Below, piece by piece: positions 56,877 to 62,819 of a stretch of 63,230 nt of DNA; position 1 is the first letter of the stretch, and each line of letters starts with the position of its first letter. The notes beneath the pieces were generated by a model. The model was not told the origin of the DNA. It was given only the letters and a program-made list of their open reading frames with translations, and did not search any database. The DNA is from a virus: the IMG/VR virus record IMGVR_UViG_3300005471_000015, positions 1-63,230 of that record. One strand, written 5' to 3'. The position numbers and the translations under genes are program-made.

Positions 56877-57166
56877 GTCTTGATCACCTTCGCCTTCTCT
56901 GCCGCTATCCCGATCCATCGGAAGATGATCGGGACCCAGATGATGGCCGCGAACCTCCACTCGTGGACCTGGTACGCGTACAGGCTCCAGAGCCCGGCCA
57001 CGATGAGCTTGCTGGTCATCCAGACCATAGTGAGGGAGCACCCTGCCCATCCGTACTGCTTCACGGTGGACTTGATGGCATGGGACACCTCCCTATTGAC
57101 CATGACCATGGCGGTACTGAGGGCTGAGGACAGGGTCACGAGGGCCAGGATGAGGTTCAGGACCAT
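56873..57166 (-). CDS. Membrane protein, first gene of the leftward arm
   Basis: 97 residues with three hydrophobic spans (about 2-22, 44-63 and 69-88). Its promoter, start codon and second codon lie in repeat R1, identical to those of the gene at 91, but the proteins differ from residue 3 on. The two membrane-protein genes are thus expressed from the same control sequence in opposite directions. Confidence 0.7.
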   Translation of the reverse strand: MVLNLILALVTLSSALSTAMVMVNREVSHAIKSTVKQYGWAGCSLTMVWMTSKLIVAGLWSLYAYQVHEWRFAAIIWVPIIFRWIGIAAEKAKVIKT

Positions 57167-57172
57167 CCCCCC

Positions 57173-57201
57173 ACCCTACCCCTCCCTATGCCAGGACTCA
57201 A
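57173..57201 (-). promoter_or_regulatory. Putative promoter (R1 mirrored copy)
   Basis: Same boxes as at 56-84 (TTGAGT, 17 bases, TAGGGT), here pointing left into the gene at 57166. Confidence 0.5.
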
Positions 57202-57215
57202 GGTGTCCTGTTTCA

Positions 57216-57461
57216 TTGATCAGGCTCCCTGTCCCGGCCCCCCGCTCCATCGATCAGGCTCCCTGTCCCCGCCCCCTGAACCCTTGATCACCGATATATA
57301 CAGTTGATCATTAGGTGGCGCATGTGGCGCATCGTTTCCTAACCCTGGACCCTTTTTCCTGAACCTGTTACATATGGTATTTTTTTTTTCTGGGGACCTT
57401 TTCCGAAACTCACTACGCCACCTACAGATCAACTTACTATTGACAAAAGGGGACATTTTAC
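57216..57461. other. AT-richer region with GATCA-type repeats, origin candidate
   Basis: GATCAGGCTCCCTGTCCC occurs twice as a direct repeat (near 57219 and 57252), and TTGATCA occurs twice near 57284 and 57303. GTGGCGCAT is tandemly repeated near 57317, and a run of ten T lies near 57377. The stretch 57280-57450 is the most AT-rich part of the window. Together these could be an origin or a control region; direct evidence is lacking. Confidence 0.35.
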
Positions 57462-57920
57462 ATGAAACCGGAGTACGGGGAGGTCGTGCGGAGGTTCCTA
57501 GCCGATCAAGGCGGCCTGTACCGCTACCTTCAGATGCGCTGGTGGCACCTGGACGATGGATACTGGACCAGGGAATCAGGTAGAGGGGCCCTGGAACGAG
57601 ACTTGATCAACTGGATGTACGGGTACGCTCCCGGCCCCCTGAAGAACATGACCATCGCCGACATGAACCACATGTGCGCGGCCATGTCTCGCACCCTGAC
57701 CACCACCAGGCTCCCCGCCCGGTACATCGATGCGGATCAGGACCCCGCGATCATAAACTGGAGATCCTTCACAGCGTCCCCTCGTTCATCCGAGCCTCCA
57801 GCTCAGCCAGACCCCGGATCACCAGCTCCGCCTTCGGCACCAGGTCCCCGTCCGGCTGATCCGCACCCGGCTGCGGAAGGTCAAGCCGGTACAGTTTCGC
57901 CAGCCGGTCACACACCCTGA
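57462..57920 (+). CDS. Hypothetical protein with Pro-rich tail
   Basis: 152 residues, ATG after AAAAGGGGACATTTTAC. The first 105 residues look genuine: helical, with YRYLQMRWWHLDDGYWTRESG and a methionine-rich segment. The last 45 are Pro/Ala/Ser-rich and read antisense to the small terminase gene, so conservation probably ends near residue 105. Function unknown. Confidence 0.6.
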   Translation: MKPEYGEVVRRFLADQGGLYRYLQMRWWHLDDGYWTRESGRGALERDLINWMYGYAPGPLKNMTIADMNHMCAAMSRTLTTTRLPARYIDADQDPAIINWRSFTASPRSSEPPAQPDPGSPAPPSAPGPRPADPHPAAEGQAGTVSPAGHTP

Positions 57921-58086
57921 TCCCGGCTTCGATGAAGCGTGGATCAGGCTTCCCGGCGGCTCCGATGATCCAGGGTTCGCAGGTGCGCCAGATCTTCTCC
58001 AGCCGTTCCACGACCAGGGCCCGGACGAGGGGTGCGGATTCACTGATCTGGTCGTCGGCGATGCCTCGGGTGGTCAACTCGTCCAT
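57769..58086 (-). CDS. Probable terminase small subunit
   Basis: 105 residues, ATG 58086. VRALVVERLEKIWRTCEPWIIGAAG followed by PDPRFIEAGIRVCDRLAKLYRLD resembles short actinophage small-terminase-like proteins with a G-K-P-D-P-R-F turn and a helix giving DNA contact and ring formation. It lies 10 kb from the large subunit and inside the inferred inverted repeat, as if next to the packaging site. Assignment is tentative. Confidence 0.5.
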   Translation of the reverse strand: MDELTTRGIADDQISESAPLVRALVVERLEKIWRTCEPWIIGAAGKPDPRFIEAGIRVCDRLAKLYRLDLPQPGADQPDGDLVPKAELVIRGLAELEARMNEGTL

Positions 58087-58112
58087 GCCAACAGCATGCA
58101 GACCCGGGTTCC

Positions 58113-58157
58113 TGCATATCAACATGCACCAGGGCAAAGATGCATATCAACATGCAC
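58113..58157. promoter_or_regulatory. Tandem operator-like sites
   Basis: TGCATATCAACATGCAC occurs exactly twice, at 58113-58129 and 58141-58157, 28 bp apart. Each contains TGCAT and its complement ATGCA separated by six bases. They lie 27 bases upstream of the small-terminase-like start and are good candidates for binding of a dimeric regulator or the packaging protein. Confidence 0.6.
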
Positions 58158-58402
58158 AGAAGGACTGTGTGCTCGTGCCAGGGTCCCTGACACCTCACGG
58201 GCACCTGAGCCTGGTCCACTCAACTAAGACATCGAAGAGGAGTCATGGACCATTGCGTCAGGGTTCAGGCACCCTTTTCTTAGCGGGGGCCGGGTGCGAT
58301 GATCCACTGATTCCTCGGGTGCCTGCTCCCTGTGGGGGGTCAAGGGCGCCATGGATCTTGGCTGCGCAGGGCCCCAGGGGGCTGGCCATGGGGCGGGGCG
58401 AG
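58158..58402. other. Gap without a recognised gene
   Basis: Contains inverted GGGTGCC/GGCACCC elements and a 12-codon frame at 58225 preceded by GAGGAG that might be a leader peptide. Otherwise nothing identifiable. Confidence 0.3.
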
Positions 58403-58513
58403 GGGGCAAGATCAAGGATCATGGGGGCCTTGATCAGGGATCATGAGACAGGGTGCCCCTGCCCCCTGGCCCGGGTGCGGGCACAGGGGGCAAGGGGGGA
58501 GGGGGCTAGTGGG
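58403..58513. repeat. R2 inverted repeat, inner copy
   Basis: 111 bases identical to the reverse complement of 63120-63230. Contains GATCA-rich and G-rich tracts. The stop of the gene at 58506 and, in the other copy, the end of the gene at 63054 both touch the inner border. Confidence 0.97.
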
Positions 58514-58769
58514 CTGCCCGCCACTCATCCACGCGAGCCGCGAACCCAGTCAAGGTCCGCGGACACCCGGTCATGTCGATCAGGTCACCGGTGGCCAGGA
58601 TGAGGAGCTGCCCGGTCTCGGCGTGTAGCTCGTGCCGGTACACGGTGGCGTACGCTCCGCCGTCCCATACGTACGTGTGCCGGTCGCCCGGGCTGTACCG
58701 GTAGGCTGGCACCGTCCCATCATCGGGCACGGTCGATGTGACCCTCTCGATCATCTTCCGTCGAGGCAT
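58506..58769 (-). CDS. Small hypothetical protein with leader stem-loop
   Basis: 87 residues, ATG 58769 with GGAGGCGATC. Mixed alpha/beta (HTYVWDGGAYATVYRHELHAETGQLLILATGDL). Upstream CCGTCCACCGTGGACGG (gene sense) forms a hairpin identical to the one before the gene at 62101. The last codons lie in R2. Function unknown. Confidence 0.6.
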   Translation of the reverse strand: MPRRKMIERVTSTVPDDGTVPAYRYSPGDRHTYVWDGGAYATVYRHELHAETGQLLILATGDLIDMTGCPRTLTGFAARVDEWRAAH

Positions 58770-58784
58770 GATCGCCTCCATTCT

Positions 58785-58801
58785 CCGTCCACGGTGGACG
58801 G
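58785..58801 (-). promoter_or_regulatory. Leader stem-loop
   Basis: CCGTCCACCGTGGACGG in gene sense, an eight-pair palindrome, 16 bases before the ATG at 58769. Same 17 bases in gene sense at 62068-62084. Confidence 0.7.
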
Positions 58802-58842
58802 TCACCGCACCCGGGGTCCTGTGTGGACACCGGGTGCCGTGA

Positions 58843-58974
58843 TCACTCCACAGTGGGCTTCCCGATCTTGTGCTCGATCCGTCCGAGCGTCCGCCTGATC
58901 GCACCCAGTGACCAGGCGATGATCTCTAACTGAAACGTGATCAACACCATGATGATCATTATTGCTTTGATCAT
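58843..58974 (-). CDS. 43-residue membrane protein
   Basis: ATG 58974 overlaps the stop of the preceding gene. Residues 2-24 are a membrane span rich in Ile and Met, followed by a basic helix (RRTLGRIEHKIG). Function unknown. Confidence 0.55.
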   Translation of the reverse strand: MIKAIMIIMVLITFQLEIIAWSLGAIRRTLGRIEHKIGKPTVE

Positions 58975-59144
58975 CAGGCATCCCACTCCACCGACACGGT
59001 GATCGAGTCGGGCCGTGGGAGCGGCAGCGCCGCCTTCGGCACGTACAGCGTGCGCAGGGCACCGGTGTCGCTGCCTGGCATGTCGTACCGGTGCGTACCC
59101 TTGGTCTCCTTGGTCCACACCAGCGTGACCTTGATCGGCTCCAT
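58974..59144 (-). CDS. Small protein whose start lies in a hairpin loop
   Basis: 56 residues; ATG 59144 preceded by AAGGGAGG. GGCTCCA (just before) pairs with TGGAGCC (just after) so that the start codon is in the loop. The product is beta-rich and polar (KVTLVWTKETKGTHRYDM). Function unknown; translation control by this hairpin is inference. Confidence 0.6.
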   Translation of the reverse strand: MEPIKVTLVWTKETKGTHRYDMPGSDTGALRTLYVPKAALPLPRPDSITVSVEWDA

Positions 59145-59153
59145 TGTGGAGCC
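59137..59153 (-). promoter_or_regulatory. Start-codon stem-loop
   Basis: GGCTCCA and TGGAGCC enclose the ATG of the gene at 59144; part of the ribosome binding site is in the stem. Confidence 0.6.
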
Positions 59154-59238
59154 TCCCTTCATGATCCGTTCACCCGACCATCGGGTGCCACGGTGCCGGG
59201 CGCAGGGCTCCCGGCGCCATGGGTGGCGATGGTCAAGC

Positions 59239-59355
59239 TCACCAGTACCAGCGACCGGTCAGCCGGCCCCACCGGGCTCCCAGCTTGCGCTGGACCCACC
59301 GGGGGGCCCGGTAGAACCGGGTGTCGCCGTACTGGTCGGTGCACTGCACTACCAT
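59239..59355 (-). CDS. 38-residue basic protein
   Basis: ATG 59355 after GAGCAAGGATC. Product is rich in Arg and Trp (FYRAPRWVQRKLGARWGRLT). Found by inspection; codon pattern and ribosome binding site agree with the neighbours. Function unknown. Confidence 0.5.
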   Translation of the reverse strand: MVVQCTDQYGDTRFYRAPRWVQRKLGARWGRLTGRWYW

Positions 59356-59373
59356 GATCCTTGCTCCGTTCCT

Positions 59374-59422
59374 CGTCCGACCGTCGGACGTGACCGTACA
59401 CTGTGGAGTGTCCACAGTGTAC
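59374..59422 (-). promoter_or_regulatory. Two palindromes upstream of a small gene
   Basis: CGTCCGAC/GTCGGACG (59374-59390) and GTACACTGTGGA/TCCACAGTGTAC (59396-59422, 12-bp arms, three-base centre). The second belongs to the GTCCAC...GTGGAC leader family of this arm; it could also be a protein-binding site. Confidence 0.6.
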
Positions 59423-59441
59423 GATCATGCTCGGTGGTCGG

Positions 59442-59588
59442 CTACTCGATCGTGATCTCAAGCCCGGAGGCGGTAGCCTCGCTCTCAGAGATCGTGATCT
59501 CATCGGCCTTGATCGTGACCGTCTTCCCGTTCTCGATCGCCTGGTGGAGCACGTCGAGGATCTTGGTCAAGTGCTCGGACTCGGACAT
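59442..59588 (-). CDS. 48-residue hypothetical protein
   Basis: ATG 59588 after AGGAGTGATC. Acidic helix then beta strands (TVTIKADEITISESEA). Upstream ACTGCCCA...TGGACAGT is a member of the leader stem-loop family. Function unknown. Confidence 0.55.
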   Translation of the reverse strand: MSESEHLTKILDVLHQAIENGKTVTIKADEITISESEATASGLEITIE

Positions 59589-59678
59589 GATCACTCCTAA
59601 CTCGACTGTCCACGCTGGGCAGTCGGCAGGGATCATCGATCACGGGGGGATGCCCCGGGTGCGCGTGCCCGGCCCGAG

Positions 59679-59741
59679 TTACACGGTTGCCCGCGGCGGG
59701 ACTCGGCCAACGGCGGCAGGGTGCCTGCCTCGCACGGCCAT
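59679..59741 (-). CDS. Possible 20-residue peptide
   Basis: ATG 59741 with a weak GAGG upstream; product is basic and Pro/Arg-rich. A GTCCACCCTGGAC palindrome lies upstream as for other genes in this arm, the only reason to list it. Confidence 0.25.
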   Translation of the reverse strand: MAVRGRHPAAVGRVPPRATV

Positions 59742-59812
59742 GATGTTGAGCCTCGATGATCCCTGCTCACTGTCCAGGGTGGACGGCCCCCGGTCGCCCG
59801 GGGGCCTGTACC

Positions 59813-60028
59813 CTAGTCGTACTCGACGCTGACCCACCCGTTCTCCATGAGGTCCCGCAGGACCCCGGAGGTCGTCCGACACACGTCCGCGACGCCCATG
59901 CCGGTCGCCCGGAGGTCGATCATTGCCTGCGCCACCCGGGCGCTCATGTACCGACCAAGGTCGTTACGGAGCGCGTTTCGGATAGCTCGCTGCTCGTCCG
60001 TGATACGGATCTTGCTTCCCTCGGCCAT
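59813..60028 (-). CDS. Small helical protein near parS
   Basis: 71 residues, ATG 60028 after GGGAGGCCAGCG. Helical with ITDEQRAIRNALRNDLGRYMS and VADVCRTTSGVLRDLM; might hold a short DNA-binding helix pair. The perfect parS at 60089 is 61 bases upstream of its start. Function unknown. Confidence 0.6.
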   Translation of the reverse strand: MAEGSKIRITDEQRAIRNALRNDLGRYMSARVAQAMIDLRATGMGVADVCRTTSGVLRDLMENGWVSVEYD

Positions 60029-60088
60029 CGCTGGCCTCCCGTTCGTGCCTGCTGTCCAGGGGGTTCCTGGGCAGTCACGGCGTGGCCA

Positions 60089-60104
60089 TGTTTCACGTGA
60101 AACA
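60089..60104. promoter_or_regulatory. parS: Perfect parS site, intergenic
   Basis: TGTTTCACGTGAAACA without mismatch; the palindrome extends by two more bases on each side (CA/TG). Lies between two small leftward genes, not in a coding sequence. Confidence 0.95.
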
Positions 60105-60123
60105 TGACCCACCGTGATGTTGG

Positions 60124-60300
60124 CTAGATCATGCCGGCCACCATGACCAGCGACGCGCACCCGTACGGGCAGGTGCCATCAGGCTCAACTTCACACCCGT
60201 CCACGCAGTAGTACTCGTCTTCGGCCATCATGTCGTACACCTCATCCATGTCCACCTCGACAGGGTTGCCGTTGTGGTCGGTAGTGAACAGTGCGGGCAT
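60124..60300 (-). CDS. Small acidic Cys-containing protein
   Basis: 58 residues, ATG 60300 with GAAGGGAGGG. Very acidic centre and CVDGCEVEPDGTCPYGC, a four-cysteine set. Driven by the promoter at 60327. Function unknown. Confidence 0.6.
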   Translation of the reverse strand: MPALFTTDHNGNPVEVDMDEVYDMMAEDEYYCVDGCEVEPDGTCPYGCASLVMVAGMI

Positions 60301-60326
60301 GGGGCCCTCCCTTCGTTCGAGCCTCA

Positions 60327-60355
60327 AGTGTACCCCGGGGAGGGGTGGGTGTCTA
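60327..60355 (-). promoter_or_regulatory. Putative promoter with C-rich spacer
   Basis: On the minus strand TAGACA, 17 bases with CCCACCCCTCCCC, TACACT. Leftward promoter of the divergent pair at 60.35 kb. Confidence 0.6.
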
Positions 60356-60380
60356 TGACGTAGGTCACACCCTAGTGATC

Positions 60381-60408
60381 AACTTACCGGGGAGGGGTGG
60401 GGTACGCT
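60381..60408 (+). promoter_or_regulatory. Weak rightward promoter candidate
   Basis: TACGCT at 60403-60408 is preceded by a GGGGAGGGGTGGGG spacer, but the -35 position reads AACTTA. Listed because the spacer matches other candidates and a rightward start is needed here. Confidence 0.3.
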
Positions 60409-60452
60409 GGACCCCGGTCGGGCACGGTGCCCGGCCAGGAAGGAAGTGTGCG

Positions 60453-60836
60453 ATGAGCACATCGAGCAGAGACGCGATGGCGCGCGGGGACACCCGGGCG
60501 TGGCTCGACAGCATGGGCCCGGATGAGTCCGAGCGTGTGGACGTCGTGACCCCCCTCGGGGAGGCGCACGGCACCTTCGCGCGGGTCGGCCTGGCCGTGG
60601 TGATCGTGACCGACAGCGGCGACGTTGACGCGCACGGGCACCCGGACGAGGCTACCGCGCACGAGTGCTACCAGGCACGCGTGGACGAGGCGCAGGGCAT
60701 GATCAACATGCTGGCCGAGTCCGGTGCGCTGGTCACGTCGGAGGATCTCGACGTGGCCCCGGGTCTGTCGTCCATGCCGGCGTACGTCCCGCTGCACAGG
60801 GCCCCGGATGACGGGCCGGGCTTCATGGTCATCTAG
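60453..60836 (+). CDS. Hypothetical protein, first rightward gene of the short arm
   Basis: 127 residues, ATG 60453 after AGGAAGGAAG. SSRDAMARGDTRAWLDSMGPD then strand-rich GTFARVGLAVVIVTDSGDV and a helical acidic part. No family recognised. No leader palindrome precedes it, unlike its downstream neighbours. Confidence 0.65.
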   Translation: MSTSSRDAMARGDTRAWLDSMGPDESERVDVVTPLGEAHGTFARVGLAVVIVTDSGDVDAHGHPDEATAHECYQARVDEAQGMINMLAESGALVTSEDLDVAPGLSSMPAYVPLHRAPDDGPGFMVI

Positions 60837-60875
60837 CACGGAACGCACCCTGGTCACGGGGGTCAGGGTGCGCGC

Positions 60876-60968
60876 GGAGGGTTAGCTCAACGGGAGAGCG
60901 ACCGTGGTCCTGTGAGATCCAGTGACCATCACCCACGGTACACGGCGGTTCGACTCCGCCACCCTCCA
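60876..60968 (+). tRNA. tRNA-like gene with enlarged anticodon arm
   Basis: Acceptor GGAGGGT/ACCCTCC, D arm GCTC/GAGC, T arm GGCGG/CCGCC with loop TTCGACT and discriminator A are canonical. The anticodon arm is a 39-base hairpin, stem ACCGTGG/CCACGGT with an inner GTGA/TCAC, instead of 17 bases. No seven-base anticodon loop is evident; CTGTGAG inside could present GTG (His) but pairs badly. Either an intron-like insertion or a non-translating tRNA mimic. Confidence 0.55.
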
Positions 60969-60974
60969 CGGTAG

Positions 60975-61010
60975 ACAGTCCAATGGGGACAGTCACCAGT
61001 CCAGAGAGGA
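60975..61010 (+). promoter_or_regulatory. Leader inverted elements
   Basis: AGTCC...GGACAGT occurs twice (AGTCCAATGGGGACAGT and AGTCCAGAGAGGACAGT), the second overlapping the ribosome binding site of the gene at 61018. Members of the short-arm leader family. Confidence 0.5.
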
Positions 61011-61017
61011 CAGTACC

Positions 61018-61260
61018 ATGGTCCAGTTCAACGAGAGCCGCTCGGCCAACGTCACCGTGTCCGGCACCATCACCAACCACGGCGCGACCGTGACCGTGTG
61101 GGACGTGGAGCAGGCACTCCAGCGCACCGCCCGGGACAACGGCTTCACGCTCACCGGGCTCACGGTCACCGTGGAGCCGGGGGAGCGCACCGTGACCCTC
61201 ACCGAGTCGGAGTACAGCGCCCTGACCAGCCCGAGCGAGGCCAGCACCACCGAGGCGTGA
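61018..61260 (+). CDS. 80-residue hypothetical protein
   Basis: ATG 61018 after GAGAGGACAGTACC. Beta-rich with regularly spaced Val/Thr (SANVTVSGTITNHGATVTVWD), a helix, and further strands. No family. Followed by a 10-bp hairpin at 61268. Confidence 0.6.
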   Translation: MVQFNESRSANVTVSGTITNHGATVTVWDVEQALQRTARDNGFTLTGLTVTVEPGERTVTLTESEYSALTSPSEASTTEA

Positions 61261-61267
61261 GCCTCCG

Positions 61268-61295
61268 CCCCGGTACCCGTCGAACGGTACCGGGG
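61268..61295 (+). terminator. Perfect 10-bp hairpin
   Basis: CCCCGGTACC pairs with GGTACCGGGG over eight bases. No T-run follows. Confidence 0.5.
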
Positions 61296-61305
61296 CCCTA
61301 GTCCG

Positions 61306-61322
61306 ATGTGGAGGGTCCACAT
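61306..61322 (+). promoter_or_regulatory. Leader stem-loop
   Basis: ATGTGGA and TCCACAT flank GGG, about 22 bases before the ATG at 61345. Confidence 0.6.
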
Positions 61323-61344
61323 AGGACGGAAGGGAGATCGGGCC

Positions 61345-62016
61345 ATGTCCGATCAAGCAACGACCGTAGATCAGGAAGTCCTCGCGGTACAGATGGCGAT
61401 CATCGATCGCGCTGTGCGTGAGGCACGGCGGCGGGGATGGTGTGACGCCTTCAATGGGGCCATGGCTCGGATCTTCCCGGACGGCCCGCCGGACGGCTCC
61501 ACGACGTTCGTGGACTCGGACGGGTGGTCCTGCCACTGGTACGACCGGGAAGGGTTCCACCGCGACAGTGGGTGCAACCGTGACGGTTACGACCGTGACG
61601 GATACGACGCGGCCGGGTACGACCGTCAAGGGCTCAACCGTCAAGGGTTGAACCGGTACGGGCGTGACGCGGACGGGTACGACGCGGACGGGTACGACGC
61701 TGGCGGCTGGGGCCGTGACGGCGTGCACCGCGACGGGTACCGGCGCGACAGCGACGAGTACCGGGCCCGGTTCCGGTTCGACCGGTGGGGCTACGACCGT
61801 GACGGCTACGACCGCAACGGGCGTGACCGTCAGTCGCTCACCAGGGAGCAGCGTGCCACCCTGGGGGACGCCATCTACCGGTACGACTACGACCCTGCGT
61901 ATGGGCTCGTGGACGTTGACGGCCGAGACACGGCCGGGTACCCGACGCGTGGCGTTGACGCGCCGCGCGTGGAGCCGGCCGACCGGCAGGCCCTTCGGGC
62001 GGCCGGGGTCTACTGA
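61345..62016 (+). CDS. Protein with GYDRDGYD tandem repeats
   Basis: 223 residues, ATG 61345 after AGGGAGATCGGGCC. An N-terminal helical part (1-60) is followed from about 65 to 160 by a five-residue repeat of the form R/A-D/Q-G-Y/L-D/N, with more than 15 copies. A charged C-terminal part follows. Such DGYDR repeats form extended, Asp/Tyr/Arg-rich surfaces; a role in binding metal, RNA or protein cannot be told from sequence. Confidence 0.7.
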   Translation: MSDQATTVDQEVLAVQMAIIDRAVREARRRGWCDAFNGAMARIFPDGPPDGSTTFVDSDGWSCHWYDREGFHRDSGCNRDGYDRDGYDAAGYDRQGLNRQGLNRYGRDADGYDADGYDAGGWGRDGVHRDGYRRDSDEYRARFRFDRWGYDRDGYDRNGRDRQSLTREQRATLGDAIYRYDYDPAYGLVDVDGRDTAGYPTRGVDAPRVEPADRQALRAAGVY

Positions 62017-62067
62017 TCAACGGTGGTAGAGCATCGTGATCAGTCCCATGTGGACTGATCACGGTGT

Positions 62068-62084
62068 CCGTCCACCGTGGACGG
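62068..62084 (+). promoter_or_regulatory. Leader stem-loop
   Basis: CCGTCCACCGTGGACGG, 16 bases before the ATG at 62101; identical in gene sense to 58801-58785. Confidence 0.7.
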
Positions 62085-62100
62085 AGAAAGGCGGTCAGTG

Positions 62101-62739
62101 ATGACCGAGCAAGTATTGGTGACCTTGAATGTGTCACCGGCCGTAGAGGCAGAGCTACGGCGCATCGTGGTCGACACCGAGAGGGTTGTCGGCCCCGGTG
62201 GCGACTACCGGTCGTACCGGCCGTGGGTGTACCGGATCATCCGGGACGCCGTGCCCGGCATGACCCGGGCCCTGTGGCGTGAGTGGGCCGGGCGTGAGCC
62301 TGACCTGTCACAGGAGCCCGGAGGCGAGCAGCACGCCCGGGAGCAGTACATCCGTGACCATGCGCTGCTGCGACACCATGGGCGCCCTACGTGCTGCCGG
62401 GACTGCGACAGGGACAGTGCTGATGTGCTCCGTCTGGAGCTAGCCGGCCGGGGCGAGCCCACCGAGGCACCCGAGTACCAGGCGCCCACAGAGGCGCCCG
62501 TGGAGCCTGTGCAGGAGCGCACCTGTGAGTGCGACGACTGCATCGACGACCGGTGCCAGGGTGATTGTGATCATTGCGATGATCACGGGTGCGAGCAGTG
62601 CTACGGTGATCACAACATTTACGACTGTTGTGGCTACTGTGAGGATTGCGACACACACCCTGATTCGGCGGATAGTCCGCATTACCACCGATGCGAGTCA
62701 TGCGACCATTGTTCCGATTGCGATCACTACTGCCGGTGA
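62101..62739 (+). CDS. Cys/Asp/His-rich protein with helical N-terminus
   Basis: 213 residues. Residues 1-80 are helical (YRSYRPWVYRIIRDAVPGM), 80-140 contain C-C-x-x-C and a Pro/Glu linker, and 140-213 hold more than 20 cysteines in CxxC and CxC pairs with many Asp and His (CECDDCIDD, CDHCDDHGCEQC). This could bind several zinc or other metal ions. The Cys-rich end uses more A/T in third positions (GAT, TGT) than the rest, suggesting separate origin. Confidence 0.7.
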   Translation: MTEQVLVTLNVSPAVEAELRRIVVDTERVVGPGGDYRSYRPWVYRIIRDAVPGMTRALWREWAGREPDLSQEPGGEQHAREQYIRDHALLRHHGRPTCCRDCDRDSADVLRLELAGRGEPTEAPEYQAPTEAPVEPVQERTCECDDCIDDRCQGDCDHCDDHGCEQCYGDHNIYDCCGYCEDCDTHPDSADSPHYHRCESCDHCSDCDHYCR

Positions 62740-62770
62740 TCGCCGGGCGGGCGTCTATCAAGCGGCGTCC

Positions 62771-62800
62771 GTCCACGGTGGACAGTCCATAGGGGACTGT
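62771..62800 (+). promoter_or_regulatory. Leader inverted elements
   Basis: GTCCACGGTGGAC (62771-62783) and, overlapping, ACAGTCC/GGGACTGT (62782-62800), just before GGAAAGGAG and the ATG at 62820. Confidence 0.55.
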
Positions 62801-62819
62801 CCCGGAAAGGAGAGCACCA

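Larger units (their letters stand above)
57161..58513. repeat. Segment inferred to be a 1353-bp inverted repeat (one assembled copy)
   Basis: The two flanks, 57161-57256 (R1) and 58403-58513 (R2), are the exact reverse complements of window start 1-96 and window end 63230-63120. Reading the reverse complement of this whole segment leads from the window's right end to its left end. That is what a second, inverted, collapsed copy would look like. The middle 1146 bases hold a rightward gene, a probable small terminase gene and operator-like repeats. Confidence 0.75.
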
